From: PWND01 sp964614525
Lineage (GTDB): Bacteria; Bacteroidota; Bacteroidia; Bacteroidales; UBA7960
DNA length: 64,000 nt
Reading direction: 5' to 3'
NCBI GenBank assembly: GCA_964614525.1
Contig: CAZTPA010000002.1
Coordinates: 47,552 to 111,551 of the forward strand
Shown here: one piece after another, positions 54,935-63,566 of the stretch
Position numbering within the stretch: position 1 is the first letter of the stretch
Layout: each line of letters opens with the position of its first letter
Translations under genes and position numbers: made by a program
The notes under the pieces: model-generated
Database searches by the model: none
Seen by the model: only the letters and a program-made list of their open reading frames with translations
Told to the model about the DNA's origin: nothing

Positions 54935-55768
54935 TTATTCTTCCAACTTCATGATATGAAATCTTTCTTCAGGTTGTGCCCTTCTGATGATGCGCTTATC
55001 CCTGTCAATCATTAGATATCTGTTTACATTGAAAGGGAGTCCTGTTTCATCGGAAACATAAATATTAATCAAAAAATCATAAATATAGCGGGCATTTTGA
55101 GATCCTGCAAATTCATTTAATCGATAAATATCTTCGAGAGCAATTCTGTATGGTGTATATTCATAAACTATTCCACCCCTGGTATAATCATAAAGATATT
55201 GTCCATCAATATAATCGGCAGTATGCTGCATATTAAAAAGCACTGTCATATCTCTGTCGGGGTGATTTAATTGCGAAAATTCAAACCATGTGTTTTGCAC
55301 AACAGTATTTATTTCTGTTTTCTGTTCGTAATAAAAATTATTATGCACTACTTCCTGAGTAAAAGTATCGGGATATTCCATTATTTCAAGTTGAGCCACA
55401 GAGAAAACAAAGGCTTCCTGTCCGCTATTAGCCAGTTCGGATAAATCCTCGGGACCATAAACCGTAAATCCGTATCTACTCAATTGCTTCGACAAAGAAC
55501 CTATAAACTTGTCAATAACCTCTTGTTTGTCAGCATCTTTAACGAAACTGCTTTTTGAAATATCCTTCGGAACAGGAGGAATTGAATCATAAATATCAGG
55601 ATTTTGGGAATAATAAGTTTTGGTAATATCTGTAGGGGGTAGTAAAACCAGTGACTTAAATGGTTTCTCAATCACATATTTACGTGCATATCTAACATCT
55701 TTTAAACATGAGGACATTAGAAATATTAAAACTGTAAGAAAGCTAAGCAGAATTAAAGGCCTTTTCAT
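54935..55768 (-). CDS. lipoprotein of unknown function
   Basis: A 277-residue lipoprotein: LLSFLTVLIFLMSSC is a signal with a lipobox Cys. The mature part begins KPFKSLVLLPPTDITKTYYS and has a domain with IDKFIGSLSKQLSRYGFTVYGP, recalling proteins that define a periplasmic helix-sheet fold, but I recognise no family. It ends RIIRRAQPEERFHIMKLEE. Two -7 elements lie upstream, and it is a separate unit from fprA, which ends in its own hairpin. Confidence 0.75.
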   Translation of the reverse strand: MKRPLILLSFLTVLIFLMSSCLKDVRYARKYVIEKPFKSLVLLPPTDITKTYYSQNPDIYDSIPPVPKDISKSSFVKDADKQEVIDKFIGSLSKQLSRYGFTVYGPEDLSELANSGQEAFVFSVAQLEIMEYPDTFTQEVVHNNFYYEQKTEINTVVQNTWFEFSQLNHPDRDMTVLFNMQHTADYIDGQYLYDYTRGGIVYEYTPYRIALEDIYRLNEFAGSQNARYIYDFLINIYVSDETGLPFNVNRYLMIDRDKRIIRRAQPEERFHIMKLEE

Positions 55769-55824
55769 GGAATATATCTTTAATTGAAAACTAAGTTTTT
55801 GATTAAAATATTGTCTGCATTAAC

Positions 55825-55850
55825 CAAAAATAACCATAGATACAAATATA
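55825..55850 (-). promoter_or_regulatory. two candidate -7 elements for the lipoprotein gene
   Basis: TATTTTTG (55832-55825) and TATATTTG (55850-55843) on the minus strand both match TAnnTTTG, 18 bp apart. The leaders would be about 53 and 71 nt. Confidence 0.35.
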
Positions 55851-55854
55851 ACAA

Positions 55855-55906
55855 AAAGAGAACAATAATGTTGAAGACATAAATTCTTCAAAATATTGCT
55901 CTCTTT
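55855..55906 (-). terminator. fprA terminator, long imperfect hairpin
   Basis: On the minus strand AAAGAG and CAATA with TTGAAG pair with CTTCAA, TATTG and CTCTTT across about 21 positions with small bulges, and the stem runs into TTTGTTATA. It lies between the fprA stop and the promoter of the next gene. Confidence 0.65.
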
Positions 55907-55925
55907 AACTTTTTGTTTTTAATAT

Positions 55926-57143
55926 TTATTTTTCCTCCATTGCTTTGGCTATTTGTTTTCCGTAGTCAATGCATTGTTTGTATTCTTTCTCATGTGGAGA
56001 GAATTTGATAAAAACTCCTTCACCAACAAACTTAAGTTTAAGATTCTCAAGATTAGTTCTGATATTCCTTTCTCCTTCCCCACTCCATCCGTATGAACCG
56101 AAACCGCCGGCTATTTTATTCTTATCTCTTAGCGGTGTCATTAAAGCAAATAACCTGTAAATTGGCAGAAGAATATTTTGATTAATTGTAGGACAACCCA
56201 CAATTATTGCCTGGCTTTTTGCAATTCTTTCATCAATATCTCCTAAGGGCATTGTTTCGATATCAGCAACTTCAACTTCAAAATTGCCCGATGCTTTAAT
56301 ACCTTCAGCAATTTTTTCAGCAAGGATTCCGGTATTGTTGTATGCAGAAACGTAAGGAATGAAAACCCGGTTAGTTTCCGGATTATTTAATGCTTCTTTA
56401 GCATATTTTTCAGAAAGATCAACCCACTTTTTCCAATCATTCAACAATAAAGGACCATGTCCGGTGCAAATGCCATTAATATCAAGAGGCCTTATCTTTT
56501 CAATAGCCTTCAACATAAATTTGCTGAAGGGTTTTAAAATAACATCAAAATAATACTTAAAAGCTTCGGAAAAATCCCCAACCTGATCATCATACATCTT
56601 ATGATGGCAATAATGACTGCCAAATGAATCGCAGGTAAATAAAAGTTTATCTTCTTCCAAATATGTGTACATACTATCCGGCCAATGCAAATTTGGAGCA
56701 GATATAAACTTTAGTGTTTTGTTTCCTAAATCAAGTGTGTCACCATCTTTGACAATAATATGATCAAAGCTTTTTCCGAGAAAATCCTGCAAATAACTAA
56801 TAGCTAATCTGCTTGCGACAACTTTGGCATTGGGAGCAAGTTGAAGCAAATTGTTTAGATTTCCGCTATGATCAGGTTCGGTATGATTAAGAATAATATA
56901 TTCAATTTCTGAGGGTTCGCAGACTTGTTTTATTTTATCCAAATATGTATCCCAAAACTTCTCTTTACTTGTTTCAACAATTGCTTTTTTATCTGCATTA
57001 ATAAAGTATGAATTATAGGTTGCTCCATACTCTGTAGTCATAACAACATCAAAAGTCTCTATATCATAGTCAAGGATACCAATCCATTTTACATCATTTG
57101 TAACATCCAAAACCTGCGTATCAGGTACTTTAGCATCTTTCAT
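55926..57143 (-). CDS. fprA: FprA-family A-type flavoprotein (flavodiiron protein)
   Basis: Reduces O2 to water or NO to N2O, protecting anaerobes. The 405-residue protein has an N-terminal metallo-beta-lactamase-like di-iron domain with HTEPDH (His87, Glu89, Asp91, His92), CDSFGSHYCHH and CTGHGP, followed by a C-terminal flavodoxin domain from about 258 (FIPYVSAYNNTGILAEKIAE, GGFGSYGWSGEG). No rubredoxin domain is attached. Single gene with its own terminator. Confidence 0.95.
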   Translation of the reverse strand: MKDAKVPDTQVLDVTNDVKWIGILDYDIETFDVVMTTEYGATYNSYFINADKKAIVETSKEKFWDTYLDKIKQVCEPSEIEYIILNHTEPDHSGNLNNLLQLAPNAKVVASRLAISYLQDFLGKSFDHIIVKDGDTLDLGNKTLKFISAPNLHWPDSMYTYLEEDKLLFTCDSFGSHYCHHKMYDDQVGDFSEAFKYYFDVILKPFSKFMLKAIEKIRPLDINGICTGHGPLLLNDWKKWVDLSEKYAKEALNNPETNRVFIPYVSAYNNTGILAEKIAEGIKASGNFEVEVADIETMPLGDIDERIAKSQAIIVGCPTINQNILLPIYRLFALMTPLRDKNKIAGGFGSYGWSGEGERNIRTNLENLKLKFVGEGVFIKFSPHEKEYKQCIDYGKQIAKAMEEK

Positions 57144-57209
57144 AAAATATCATTTAATAAATCGTTCTAATTTTACAACCATTATAAAATCAAAATGTTT
57201 AAAATATTT

Positions 57210-59879
57210 TTATTCTAAATCCAGTCTAATCTGTTTTGCTTCAATTAAGTGGTCATCATCATCATGATTATCTTCGTTTTTTCTTGTGGTATTTTGTTCA
57301 TTTGATAACTCAACTTCCTGCGGCAAAACAGCTTCTTCTTCTTTCTCCAGAGGTTCCAGCCATTCAATAGATTCAATATCATAGGAAGAAGCTCTTTTTC
57401 CTTTGGCCTTATAACTCTTAACGCCAATAAAATCAACAATTGGAATTTCTTCCTCTGTCTTTTTCTTTCTCCCTTCCGGCACAAGATTGAGTTTCACCAC
57501 CGGGGATTTGTCTGAAGTAACACCCAATAGCTTACTATCTTTATGATCTCCGATAAAGTTAATAATACGATCAGTTTGTTCAATCTCAAATCTTTTTATA
57601 TAATACTGTTTGGAATCACCATCATAATATACTGCAGTTATAACTCTTCCGGGAATAAAGCGTTCAATAACCAATGGTGCTTCTTCAAAATAATTAGACA
57701 CATCATAATTCATTAAACGATAAGTTCCCGAAGGAAATACAGCAAGAATTTGATCGTCACCTTTAAGAGCTCCGAGGTATTTTCCTCTTTTATCTGTATT
57801 TAATTTCAATACAGAATCATCAAACCAAATATTCAGAGCACCCAAGGTAGATATTCCTTCATCTTTAAGAACAACTTTCCTTATATTGTGCTTAGTTACC
57901 AGATTTCCGCCTGCACCTCTGCCTTTAATAGCCAAATCTCCAAAATTGAGATCAAATACAGGCTTTTTCAATTTGGGTTTATGTCTGAGATAAACAGTCA
58001 CAGTTTCTGCCTGTCCATTTTTGTTTGCCGTAAAATAATTCACGAAAGAACCTTTTGTTCCTTTTGTTAGATCATACTCCTTGTCTCGTGTAACACCTTT
58101 CACTGCAAAGCGCTTCATATATCCTTTTCCACGCGGTCCATCTGTATATATCATATTATAAATAGTCCGGTCATCATTACGCTCAAAAATATCAATATGA
58201 ATAACATCTTTTCCTACAAATGATTTTTCATCAACTTTTGTGACCACGAATGTACCATCAGCACGAAAAACGATTATATCATCCAAGTCGGAGCAATCGC
58301 AAACAAATTCATCCTTTTTAAGAGCAGTTCCGGCAAATCCATCTTCTCTGTTTACATACAGTTTCACATTAGAAACAGCAACTCGCTGGGCTTCAATAGT
58401 GTCGAAATAGCGAATTTCTGTTTTTCTTTCTCTTCCCTTGCCAAACTTCTCCTTTATATCATTAAAATATTTAATTGCAAATTCAACAAGATTCTTAATA
58501 TTATACTCAACCTTTTTAAGTTTCTCTTCAAGGCCTTTTACAATCTCATCAGCTTTGAAAATATCGAATTTAGAAATTCTTTTAATCTTTATTTCAGTAA
58601 GCCTGAGAATATCATCACGTACAATTTCTCTGTAAAATTGTTCTTTATAAGGTTCCAGACCTTTATCAATAGTCTCGATAACAGCTTCCCAGGTTTCGCA
58701 ATTCTCAATCTTTCTATATATCTTATTTTCAATAAATATTTTCTCAAGGCTTGCAAATAGCAATGCTTCAAGAAGTTCAGCTTTTTCAATCTCAAGTTCC
58801 TGTGATAATAAATCGAGAGTATGATTTGTTGAAATTTTAAGCATTTCATTAACATCAACAAACCTTGGCCTTTCACCCTCAATAACACAACAGTTCGTTG
58901 CAATGCTCAATTCGCAATCGGTAAAAGCATAAAGAGCATCAATTGCTTGATCGGCAGATATTCCGGAAACAAGATGAACCAAAATCTCAACTTTACTGCT
59001 TGTATTATCTTCAATTTTCCTAATCTTTATCTTGCCTTTATCATTAGCATTTATAATGCTATCAATCAAAGAACCTGTAGTGCTTCCGAAAGGTAATTCG
59101 GAAATAACAAGAGTTTTTTTATCAAGAATAGATATTTTGGCTCTCACTCTAACTCTTCCGCCTCTTAATCCTCCGTTATATTTAGAAAAATCAGCTAAAC
59201 CTCCTGTTGGAAAATCCGGTACAATTTCAGGATTTTCACCTTTCAAAATTTGTATTGAGGCATCAATGAGTTCATTAAAGTTATGCGGTAAGATTTTAGA
59301 GGCCAATCCAACTGCAATACCTTCAACGCCTTGAGCAAGCAATAAAGGGAACTTCACAGGCAATGTGAGTGGCTCCTTATTTCTCCCGTCATAGGAACTT
59401 TTCCAAACAGTAGTTTTGGGATTAAAAACAACACTAAGGGCAAATTTTGAAAGTCTTGCTTCAATATACCTTGGAGCAGCTGAACTATCACCGGTATAAG
59501 TATTTCCCCAATTACCCTGGGTATCTATCAGCAAATCTTTTTGCCCAAGTTGTACCAGCGCATCTCCGATTGAAGCATCTCCATGAGGATGGTATTTCAT
59601 GGTATGCCCTATTATATTTGCAACTTTATTATACCGTCCATCATCAAGTTCTTTCATCGCATGCAAAATCCTCCGATGCACAGGTTTTAAGCCATCCCGC
59701 ATTTCCGGAACAGCTCTTTCAAGAATTACATAAGAAGCATAATCAAGAAACCAGTCTTCGTACATTCCGGACAACTTTGTTGTTTGTCCTAATTGAGAGC
59801 CCTGATCTCCTGCTTCATTCTCCCCTGAGTTTTCGGGTAATTCTTCGAAATTGTCGTTATTAGATATATCGTCACTCAT
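57210..59879 (-). CDS. parC: type IIA topoisomerase subunit A (ParC-like)
   Basis: The DNA-cleaving subunit of a type IIA topoisomerase. The 889 residues have the active-site Tyr138 in SSAAPRYIEARLS and the quinolone-region motif HPHGDASIGDA at 97-107. The C-terminal part forms beta-pinwheel-like blades (KFPVFDLNFGDLAIKGRGAG, GALKGDDQILAVFPSG). The degenerate blades and GDLAIKGRGAGGNLVTKHNI motif fit the Bacteroidota topoisomerase IV A subunit rather than GyrA. ParE is not adjacent. An acidic, His/Asp-rich tail ends the protein. Confidence 0.92.
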   Translation of the reverse strand: MSDDISNNDNFEELPENSGENEAGDQGSQLGQTTKLSGMYEDWFLDYASYVILERAVPEMRDGLKPVHRRILHAMKELDDGRYNKVANIIGHTMKYHPHGDASIGDALVQLGQKDLLIDTQGNWGNTYTGDSSAAPRYIEARLSKFALSVVFNPKTTVWKSSYDGRNKEPLTLPVKFPLLLAQGVEGIAVGLASKILPHNFNELIDASIQILKGENPEIVPDFPTGGLADFSKYNGGLRGGRVRVRAKISILDKKTLVISELPFGSTTGSLIDSIINANDKGKIKIRKIEDNTSSKVEILVHLVSGISADQAIDALYAFTDCELSIATNCCVIEGERPRFVDVNEMLKISTNHTLDLLSQELEIEKAELLEALLFASLEKIFIENKIYRKIENCETWEAVIETIDKGLEPYKEQFYREIVRDDILRLTEIKIKRISKFDIFKADEIVKGLEEKLKKVEYNIKNLVEFAIKYFNDIKEKFGKGRERKTEIRYFDTIEAQRVAVSNVKLYVNREDGFAGTALKKDEFVCDCSDLDDIIVFRADGTFVVTKVDEKSFVGKDVIHIDIFERNDDRTIYNMIYTDGPRGKGYMKRFAVKGVTRDKEYDLTKGTKGSFVNYFTANKNGQAETVTVYLRHKPKLKKPVFDLNFGDLAIKGRGAGGNLVTKHNIRKVVLKDEGISTLGALNIWFDDSVLKLNTDKRGKYLGALKGDDQILAVFPSGTYRLMNYDVSNYFEEAPLVIERFIPGRVITAVYYDGDSKQYYIKRFEIEQTDRIINFIGDHKDSKLLGVTSDKSPVVKLNLVPEGRKKKTEEEIPIVDFIGVKSYKAKGKRASSYDIESIEWLEPLEKEEEAVLPQEVELSNEQNTTRKNEDNHDDDDHLIEAKQIRLDLE

Positions 59880-60024
59880 ATTTTATTATTCCTGTATATT
59901 TGGAAAAAAAATTAAAATTATTTTCTGATTAATCTATGTAATTATCATAGTTTATTAATATTAAATAGATACTTATATAAAACAAAACTAATCAGGTAAG
60001 AATAATCTTTGCAAAATAAGATTG

Positions 60025-60040
60025 CAAATTTACAAAAATA
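60025..60040 (-). promoter_or_regulatory. two adjacent candidate parC -7 elements
   Basis: TAAATTTG (60032-60025) and TATTTTTG (60040-60033) on the minus strand abut each other and both match TAnnTTTG. The parC leader would be about 145-155 nt. Confidence 0.35.
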
Positions 60041-60106
60041 TACTATTCATAAAGGCTATCAGTCCTATTAGTTATAAGTATTTATGAACAATAATAATTT
60101 TTTTCA

Positions 60107-60427
60107 CTATTGTCCGATTAAAATGGGAACATAATATCCAGATTGCCTTTGGCGAGCTCGCAAGCTCGGTTCTTCGCTTCACTTCGTTACGCTCAGAATG
60201 ACAAGCTTTTATATGTCTGGGAGGGTGGTGGGCTGGGGTCGTATCAATATTCAAAATTTTCATGCTTTTATTCATCCTCCAATATGAGCATGATTTCAAA
60301 TACAATACTCTCAGAGGCATAAAATGGATATTGATACGACCCCAGCCCACCACCCATATAAAACACCAAATGCCTTGTCATACTGAGCGAAGCGAAGTAT
60401 CTAGTAATTTTATCCGGACAACAGTAG
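60107..60427. repeat. nested inverted-repeat element (MITE- or BIME-like)
   Basis: Imperfect ends CTATTGTCCGATTAAAA (60107-60123) and TTTTATCCGGACAACAGTAG (60408-60427) are inverted copies. Inside them, CTTCGCTT...GCTCAGAATGACAAG (60173-60205) and CTTGTCATACTGAGCGAAGCGAAG (60374-60397) form a second inverted pair, and a perfect 28-bp pair lies at the core. The TCATTCTGAGCGAAGCGAAG-type sequence is a well-known dispersed repeat in Bacteroidota intergenic DNA. Nothing in it codes for a protein. It fills most of the 585-bp gap between parC and the VWA gene and may also work as a terminator. Confidence 0.7.
60223..60355. repeat. perfect 28-bp inverted repeat at the core of the element
   Basis: 60223-60250 (GGGTGGTGGGCTGGGGTCGT and on) is the exact reverse complement of 60328-60355. 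The 77-nt loop holds a smaller TCATGCT/AGCATGA stem. The arms are far more GC-rich than the surrounding DNA, which marks foreign or mobile origin. Confidence 0.85.
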
Positions 60428-60464
60428 TTTATTCTTTTTCTTAAATAAAACTATCCGCCTATTT

Positions 60465-62501
60465 CTATTTAAGAAATCTAAGTAATAAAACCTCTGTTAA
60501 AAGGAAGAACAAAGCCAAAATAAGAAATAATGCCCACAGTTGTTTACCTGATTGCATTTGAGTTACATACCTGTCAATAGAAATATCGGAAATATCAACT
60601 ACTGAAAAATTGTCTAATTGATTGTCAGAAATGCTTTTTTTAATATCTGCAAGAGATAAGAAAAATGTTTGAGACTCACGCCTGTCATAATTAAATGACA
60701 AATAATCCAACAATTTCTCCTGAATATTAAGAGAGAAGTTTCCGGCTTCTGGAATTTGTCCGTAAGTATATAAATTCCTGGTATTGTTTACTATTCTGGA
60801 CTGAGGAATTACTTCAAAATTTTCACCCTGAATTTTTAATATCTCATCAGCTGAAACTGATTGTTGTCGAATAATTATAGGTTTCTCGTGTCCTATAATA
60901 TGGTATAATGGCAAGCCTCTATCACTTTGCAAAGCAATATTGTAAAGAGTAGGAACAAATATGGAATGCCTTTGAAAGTTACTAAAACTGTCATTTAGTC
61001 CAACTGCAGATAAAAAAACAAGTCCATTTTCCACAGGATAAGAAGATAAAAAAGGATCTCCATTTTGAAAGAGCATCAAATTATCAGCATTCGAATCTCT
61101 ATACTTTGTGATTATATAATGCTTATCAGCTACAGGCAAATCAATATTTTCAGGGATTTTGTCAAACACATTTTTATAAACAAAGTGTTGCTCATTAATA
61201 CTTGTTACTTTAGTCTGAGAAGTGTCAATTCCGGAGTACTGACTAATGTTTAAAAAACTCGAAAAGCCGGAAAATGAATCATAGTCAATATTCTCAGAAG
61301 GGAATACTATTAAATTCCCGCCTCCTTTAACAAATCTGGAAAGTTCTGCAGATAAGCCGCTTGAAATTTCATCAACACCATTAAGAATAATTAATCCCTG
61401 GTTTGTAAAAGCGGAATAATCAACGGCAGATACTTGCATTTGCCTAAGATTAAACAATGTGTCATTTCTGAATAATGCATTAATAAATTTATTTGGCTTT
61501 TCTCTGTTTAGGCAAAGAATATTTATATCAGAAGTAACTTTGAAATTAAAATAGAAGGTATCATCAAAAGTTATCGGGTAGTCTGTAATTTCGACATGTC
61601 CCGTAATATAATCACGGCTATTAACTGTAAACGGCAAGCGCACATTAACACCGGATTCGGCATCAATATCAAAATTTGCTACTCCTCTTTGTGCATTGTT
61701 AATAAACAGCCTGATAGCTTGATTCTCAAAAGCACTTTCAGATGTATTTTGAATGCGGACAATGAGTTCCACCTGCTGATTATACAATCTAAGCGGACTA
61801 TCTGTCCAAACACTGTCGATATATAAATTCTCAACAAAATTTGATTGCAAAGGCACTAATAATGATCTAATACTATCTGCTGTTGAAATATTCTCAAAAT
61901 CACTGATATTTTTCTGAAAATCGCTAATAATATATGCTGTTTGATTAGAAAATTCGGAGGATTGAATTAGTTCATGCTGACGCAAAGAAACCTCATTAAT
62001 TGTTTTTACTGCAGGGCTTATTTCAACTTCATTAAGCATTGTAACAAACTCATCATGGCCAACTAATCTCTGATGCTTTCCCTCAAAATCATTAGTAAGA
62101 AGAATAAATTCATCAGAAAAAGAGTACGCACTAATAATTTCACGAGCTTTATCTTTGGCGAGATCAAGCATATTGCCACTAATTGACTCATCCTCCATAC
62201 TAAAAGAATTGTCAATATAAATGCTGACTACATTTCCTTCATGACTAATAAGAGAATCATCTACAGGAATATAAGGCCTGGCAAAAGCAAAAACCAGGCT
62301 GGCTATTACAAAAATTCTAGCCAACAAAACAAGTAAGTGCTTTATTTTGGATTGTTTCTCAGTTTCATCAGTAATTTGCTGAAGAAATGCAGTATTTGAA
62401 AAAAATACTTTTTTATACCTGCGAAAATGAAACAGATGAATCAGAATTGGAATGGAAATAGCCGCTAAAGCAAATAAAAATCCGGGATAAACAAAATTCA
62501 T
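60465..62501 (-). CDS. BatA/VWA-domain membrane protein
   Basis: A 678-residue inner-membrane protein of the aerotolerance-regulator group. The N-terminal BatA region with two helices (YPGFLFALAAISIPILIHLF and LLVLLARIFVIASLVFAFAR) is followed by a VWA domain with the metal-site DxSxS as IYIDNSFSMED, a long extracytoplasmic part, and a C-terminal helix (ALFLILALFFLLTEVLLLRF). The open frame extends to 62567, but MNFVYPGFLFALA at 62501 is the family N-terminus. Usually near moxR/bat genes; here it is alone. Function unknown. Confidence 0.88.
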   Translation of the reverse strand: MNFVYPGFLFALAAISIPILIHLFHFRRYKKVFFSNTAFLQQITDETEKQSKIKHLLVLLARIFVIASLVFAFARPYIPVDDSLISHEGNVVSIYIDNSFSMEDESISGNMLDLAKDKAREIISAYSFSDEFILLTNDFEGKHQRLVGHDEFVTMLNEVEISPAVKTINEVSLRQHELIQSSEFSNQTAYIISDFQKNISDFENISTADSIRSLLVPLQSNFVENLYIDSVWTDSPLRLYNQQVELIVRIQNTSESAFENQAIRLFINNAQRGVANFDIDAESGVNVRLPFTVNSRDYITGHVEITDYPITFDDTFYFNFKVTSDINILCLNREKPNKFINALFRNDTLFNLRQMQVSAVDYSAFTNQGLIILNGVDEISSGLSAELSRFVKGGGNLIVFPSENIDYDSFSGFSSFLNISQYSGIDTSQTKVTSINEQHFVYKNVFDKIPENIDLPVADKHYIITKYRDSNADNLMLFQNGDPFLSSYPVENGLVFLSAVGLNDSFSNFQRHSIFVPTLYNIALQSDRGLPLYHIIGHEKPIIIRQQSVSADEILKIQGENFEVIPQSRIVNNTRNLYTYGQIPEAGNFSLNIQEKLLDYLSFNYDRRESQTFFLSLADIKKSISDNQLDNFSVVDISDISIDRYVTQMQSGKQLWALFLILALFFLLTEVLLLRFLK

Positions 62502-62575
62502 AATTATTCTTAATATAACGTTACATGGGCTTGTATTGTGGCAATTTGACCGCTTCTTCACTATCAAACCATGCC

Positions 62576-62583
62576 CAAATTTA
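62576..62583 (-). promoter_or_regulatory. candidate -7 promoter element of the VWA gene
   Basis: TAAATTTG on the minus strand matches TAnnTTTG; leader of about 70 nt to the ATG at 62501. This leaves no room for the longer reading frame to have a leader. Confidence 0.4.
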
Positions 62584-62656
62584 ATGAATTATTCTAAACT
62601 TAAAACCTGCACGTCAGTGAGACATAATATAAGCCCGGTACTGGCCACAGGCTTAA

Positions 62657-63082
62657 TTATTCATCTATTATTTTATTATAGTCTATGCTTATCCCTGTTT
62701 TTTTGGTAATCAAGGTTCTGATTTCTTTAGCTATTACCATGGCATTTTCAACCTTGTCCTTTGACAGAAAAATCGTGTCGTTAGGATATCTTACTTCAAC
62801 CGCATAGCTTTGAAGTTCACTAACAATGTCAAAATATATTTCAAAGTCCGGGTCAATAGGCACTATTAACTCAAGAAGGTATATTATATCATGAGAATAT
62901 CGAAAAGTTATTGATTTGAAAATCAGGTAAGATTTTAAATATTTTTCCACCGCTTGCTGGCAATGAAATGTAACGGTGTCTAAGTATTCCGGGATATGCA
63001 AATAGGTTACTTTGGCTGTCCCTAAGTCATGGTCTCCTTTAACAATCCATTGTTTCGCTATTTCAATCATTGTTGCGCTCAT
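62657..63082 (-). CDS. HEPN-domain protein
   Basis: A 141-residue helical protein of the HEPN family (PF05168 type). The signature helix is FHCQQAVEKYLKSYL at 39-53, with FRYSHDIIYLLE at 60-71 and EVRYPNDT at 96-103. Toxic HEPN RNases use Rx4-6H; I see RYSH with only two residues between and no clear Rx4-6H, so RNase activity is not assured. The gene overlaps the upstream MNT gene by 20 bp. Met5 (63070) is an alternative start. Confidence 0.88.
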   Translation of the reverse strand: MSATMIEIAKQWIVKGDHDLGTAKVTYLHIPEYLDTVTFHCQQAVEKYLKSYLIFKSITFRYSHDIIYLLELIVPIDPDFEIYFDIVSELQSYAVEVRYPNDTIFLSKDKVENAMVIAKEIRTLITKKTGISIDYNKIIDE

Positions 63083-63401
63083 ATACTGTTTTTCCAGAGT
63101 TTAGAACTTCATAAACAAAACTATATTTCTCATCCTTCTCTTTTTCTACTTCATTTGGTGTATAAACGATTAGGTCCATTGGTATTTGAGAACCAAGAAG
63201 CAATTTTCTTAGTTGCATTGTTCTCTGGGGGCGAGGCAATTCACTTTTTTTAATAACAAAGATGTCAACATCACTATCTTCAGAAGCACTCTCGCTGGCA
63301 TAGGAACCAAACAGAATGATTTTTTCAGGATTGTATCCAGAAGCGATCTTCTTAACTATTTCTGATATTTTATTATCTGTTATCATTTTGCTAATATACA
63401 A
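63063..63401 (-). CDS. MNT-type nucleotidyltransferase (minimal)
   Basis: A 112-residue minimal nucleotidyltransferase of the DNA polymerase beta superfamily. The motif FGSYASESASEDSDVDIF carries Gly32-Ser33 and the metal-binding Asp44 and Asp46; the third carboxylate is Asp76 in MDLIVY, so the catalytic triad is complete. MNT proteins of this kind AMPylate their HEPN partner and neutralise it. The overlapping HEPN gene and the order MNT then HEPN fit such a pair. Met6 is an alternative start. Confidence 0.9.
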   Translation of the reverse strand: MYISKMITDNKISEIVKKIASGYNPEKIILFGSYASESASEDSDVDIFVIKKSELPRPQRTMQLRKLLLGSQIPMDLIVYTPNEVEKEKDEKYSFVYEVLNSGKTVYERNND

Positions 63402-63462
63402 TTTTTTTTGATTTTATTTGCTCTGCCGGTTTATAGCGCTTAGCTTGTAGCCAACTAATGCG

Positions 63463-63470
63463 CAAAGTTA
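63463..63470 (-). promoter_or_regulatory. candidate MNT-HEPN operon -7 promoter element
   Basis: TAACTTTG on the minus strand matches TAnnTTTG; leader of about 57 nt to the ATG at 63401. Confidence 0.4.
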
Positions 63471-63537
63471 TGGTTTAATTTAGAAAAATGCTTTTAGATT
63501 TAAGAATTTAGAATTATGAATTCTTAATGTAAAGCTA

Positions 63538-63545
63538 TATTTTTG
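63538..63545 (+). promoter_or_regulatory. candidate SUI1 gene -7 promoter element
   Basis: TATTTTTG, an exact TAnnTTTG match, 21 nt before the ATG at 63567. It overlaps the upstream TTG at 63543, so that TTG cannot be the translation start. Confidence 0.5.
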
Positions 63546-63566
63546 ACAAATAATAAAAATAAACAC

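Noticed and set aside
57245..57484. Lysine-rich 79-codon open frame inside the parC 3' end
   Set aside because: It is a shadow frame of parC created by the acidic tail codons; no independent start signal or similarity.
60072..60353. 93-codon leftward open frame containing CHSERNEVKRR
   Set aside because: It is a translation of the inverted-repeat element; the SERNEVKRR string is the usual product of reading the TTCTGAGCGTAACGAAG-type repeat. It has no family and no promoter.
62502..62567. Longer VWA protein starting at 62567
   Set aside because: The 22 extra residues (MIVKKRSNCHNTSPCNV...) lie before the conserved BatA N-terminus and almost on top of the predicted transcription start.
62630..62655. 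Terminator after the HEPN gene (TAAGCC/GGCTTA)
   Set aside because: The stem is only 6 bp with a 14-nt loop and no T-run follows on the minus strand.
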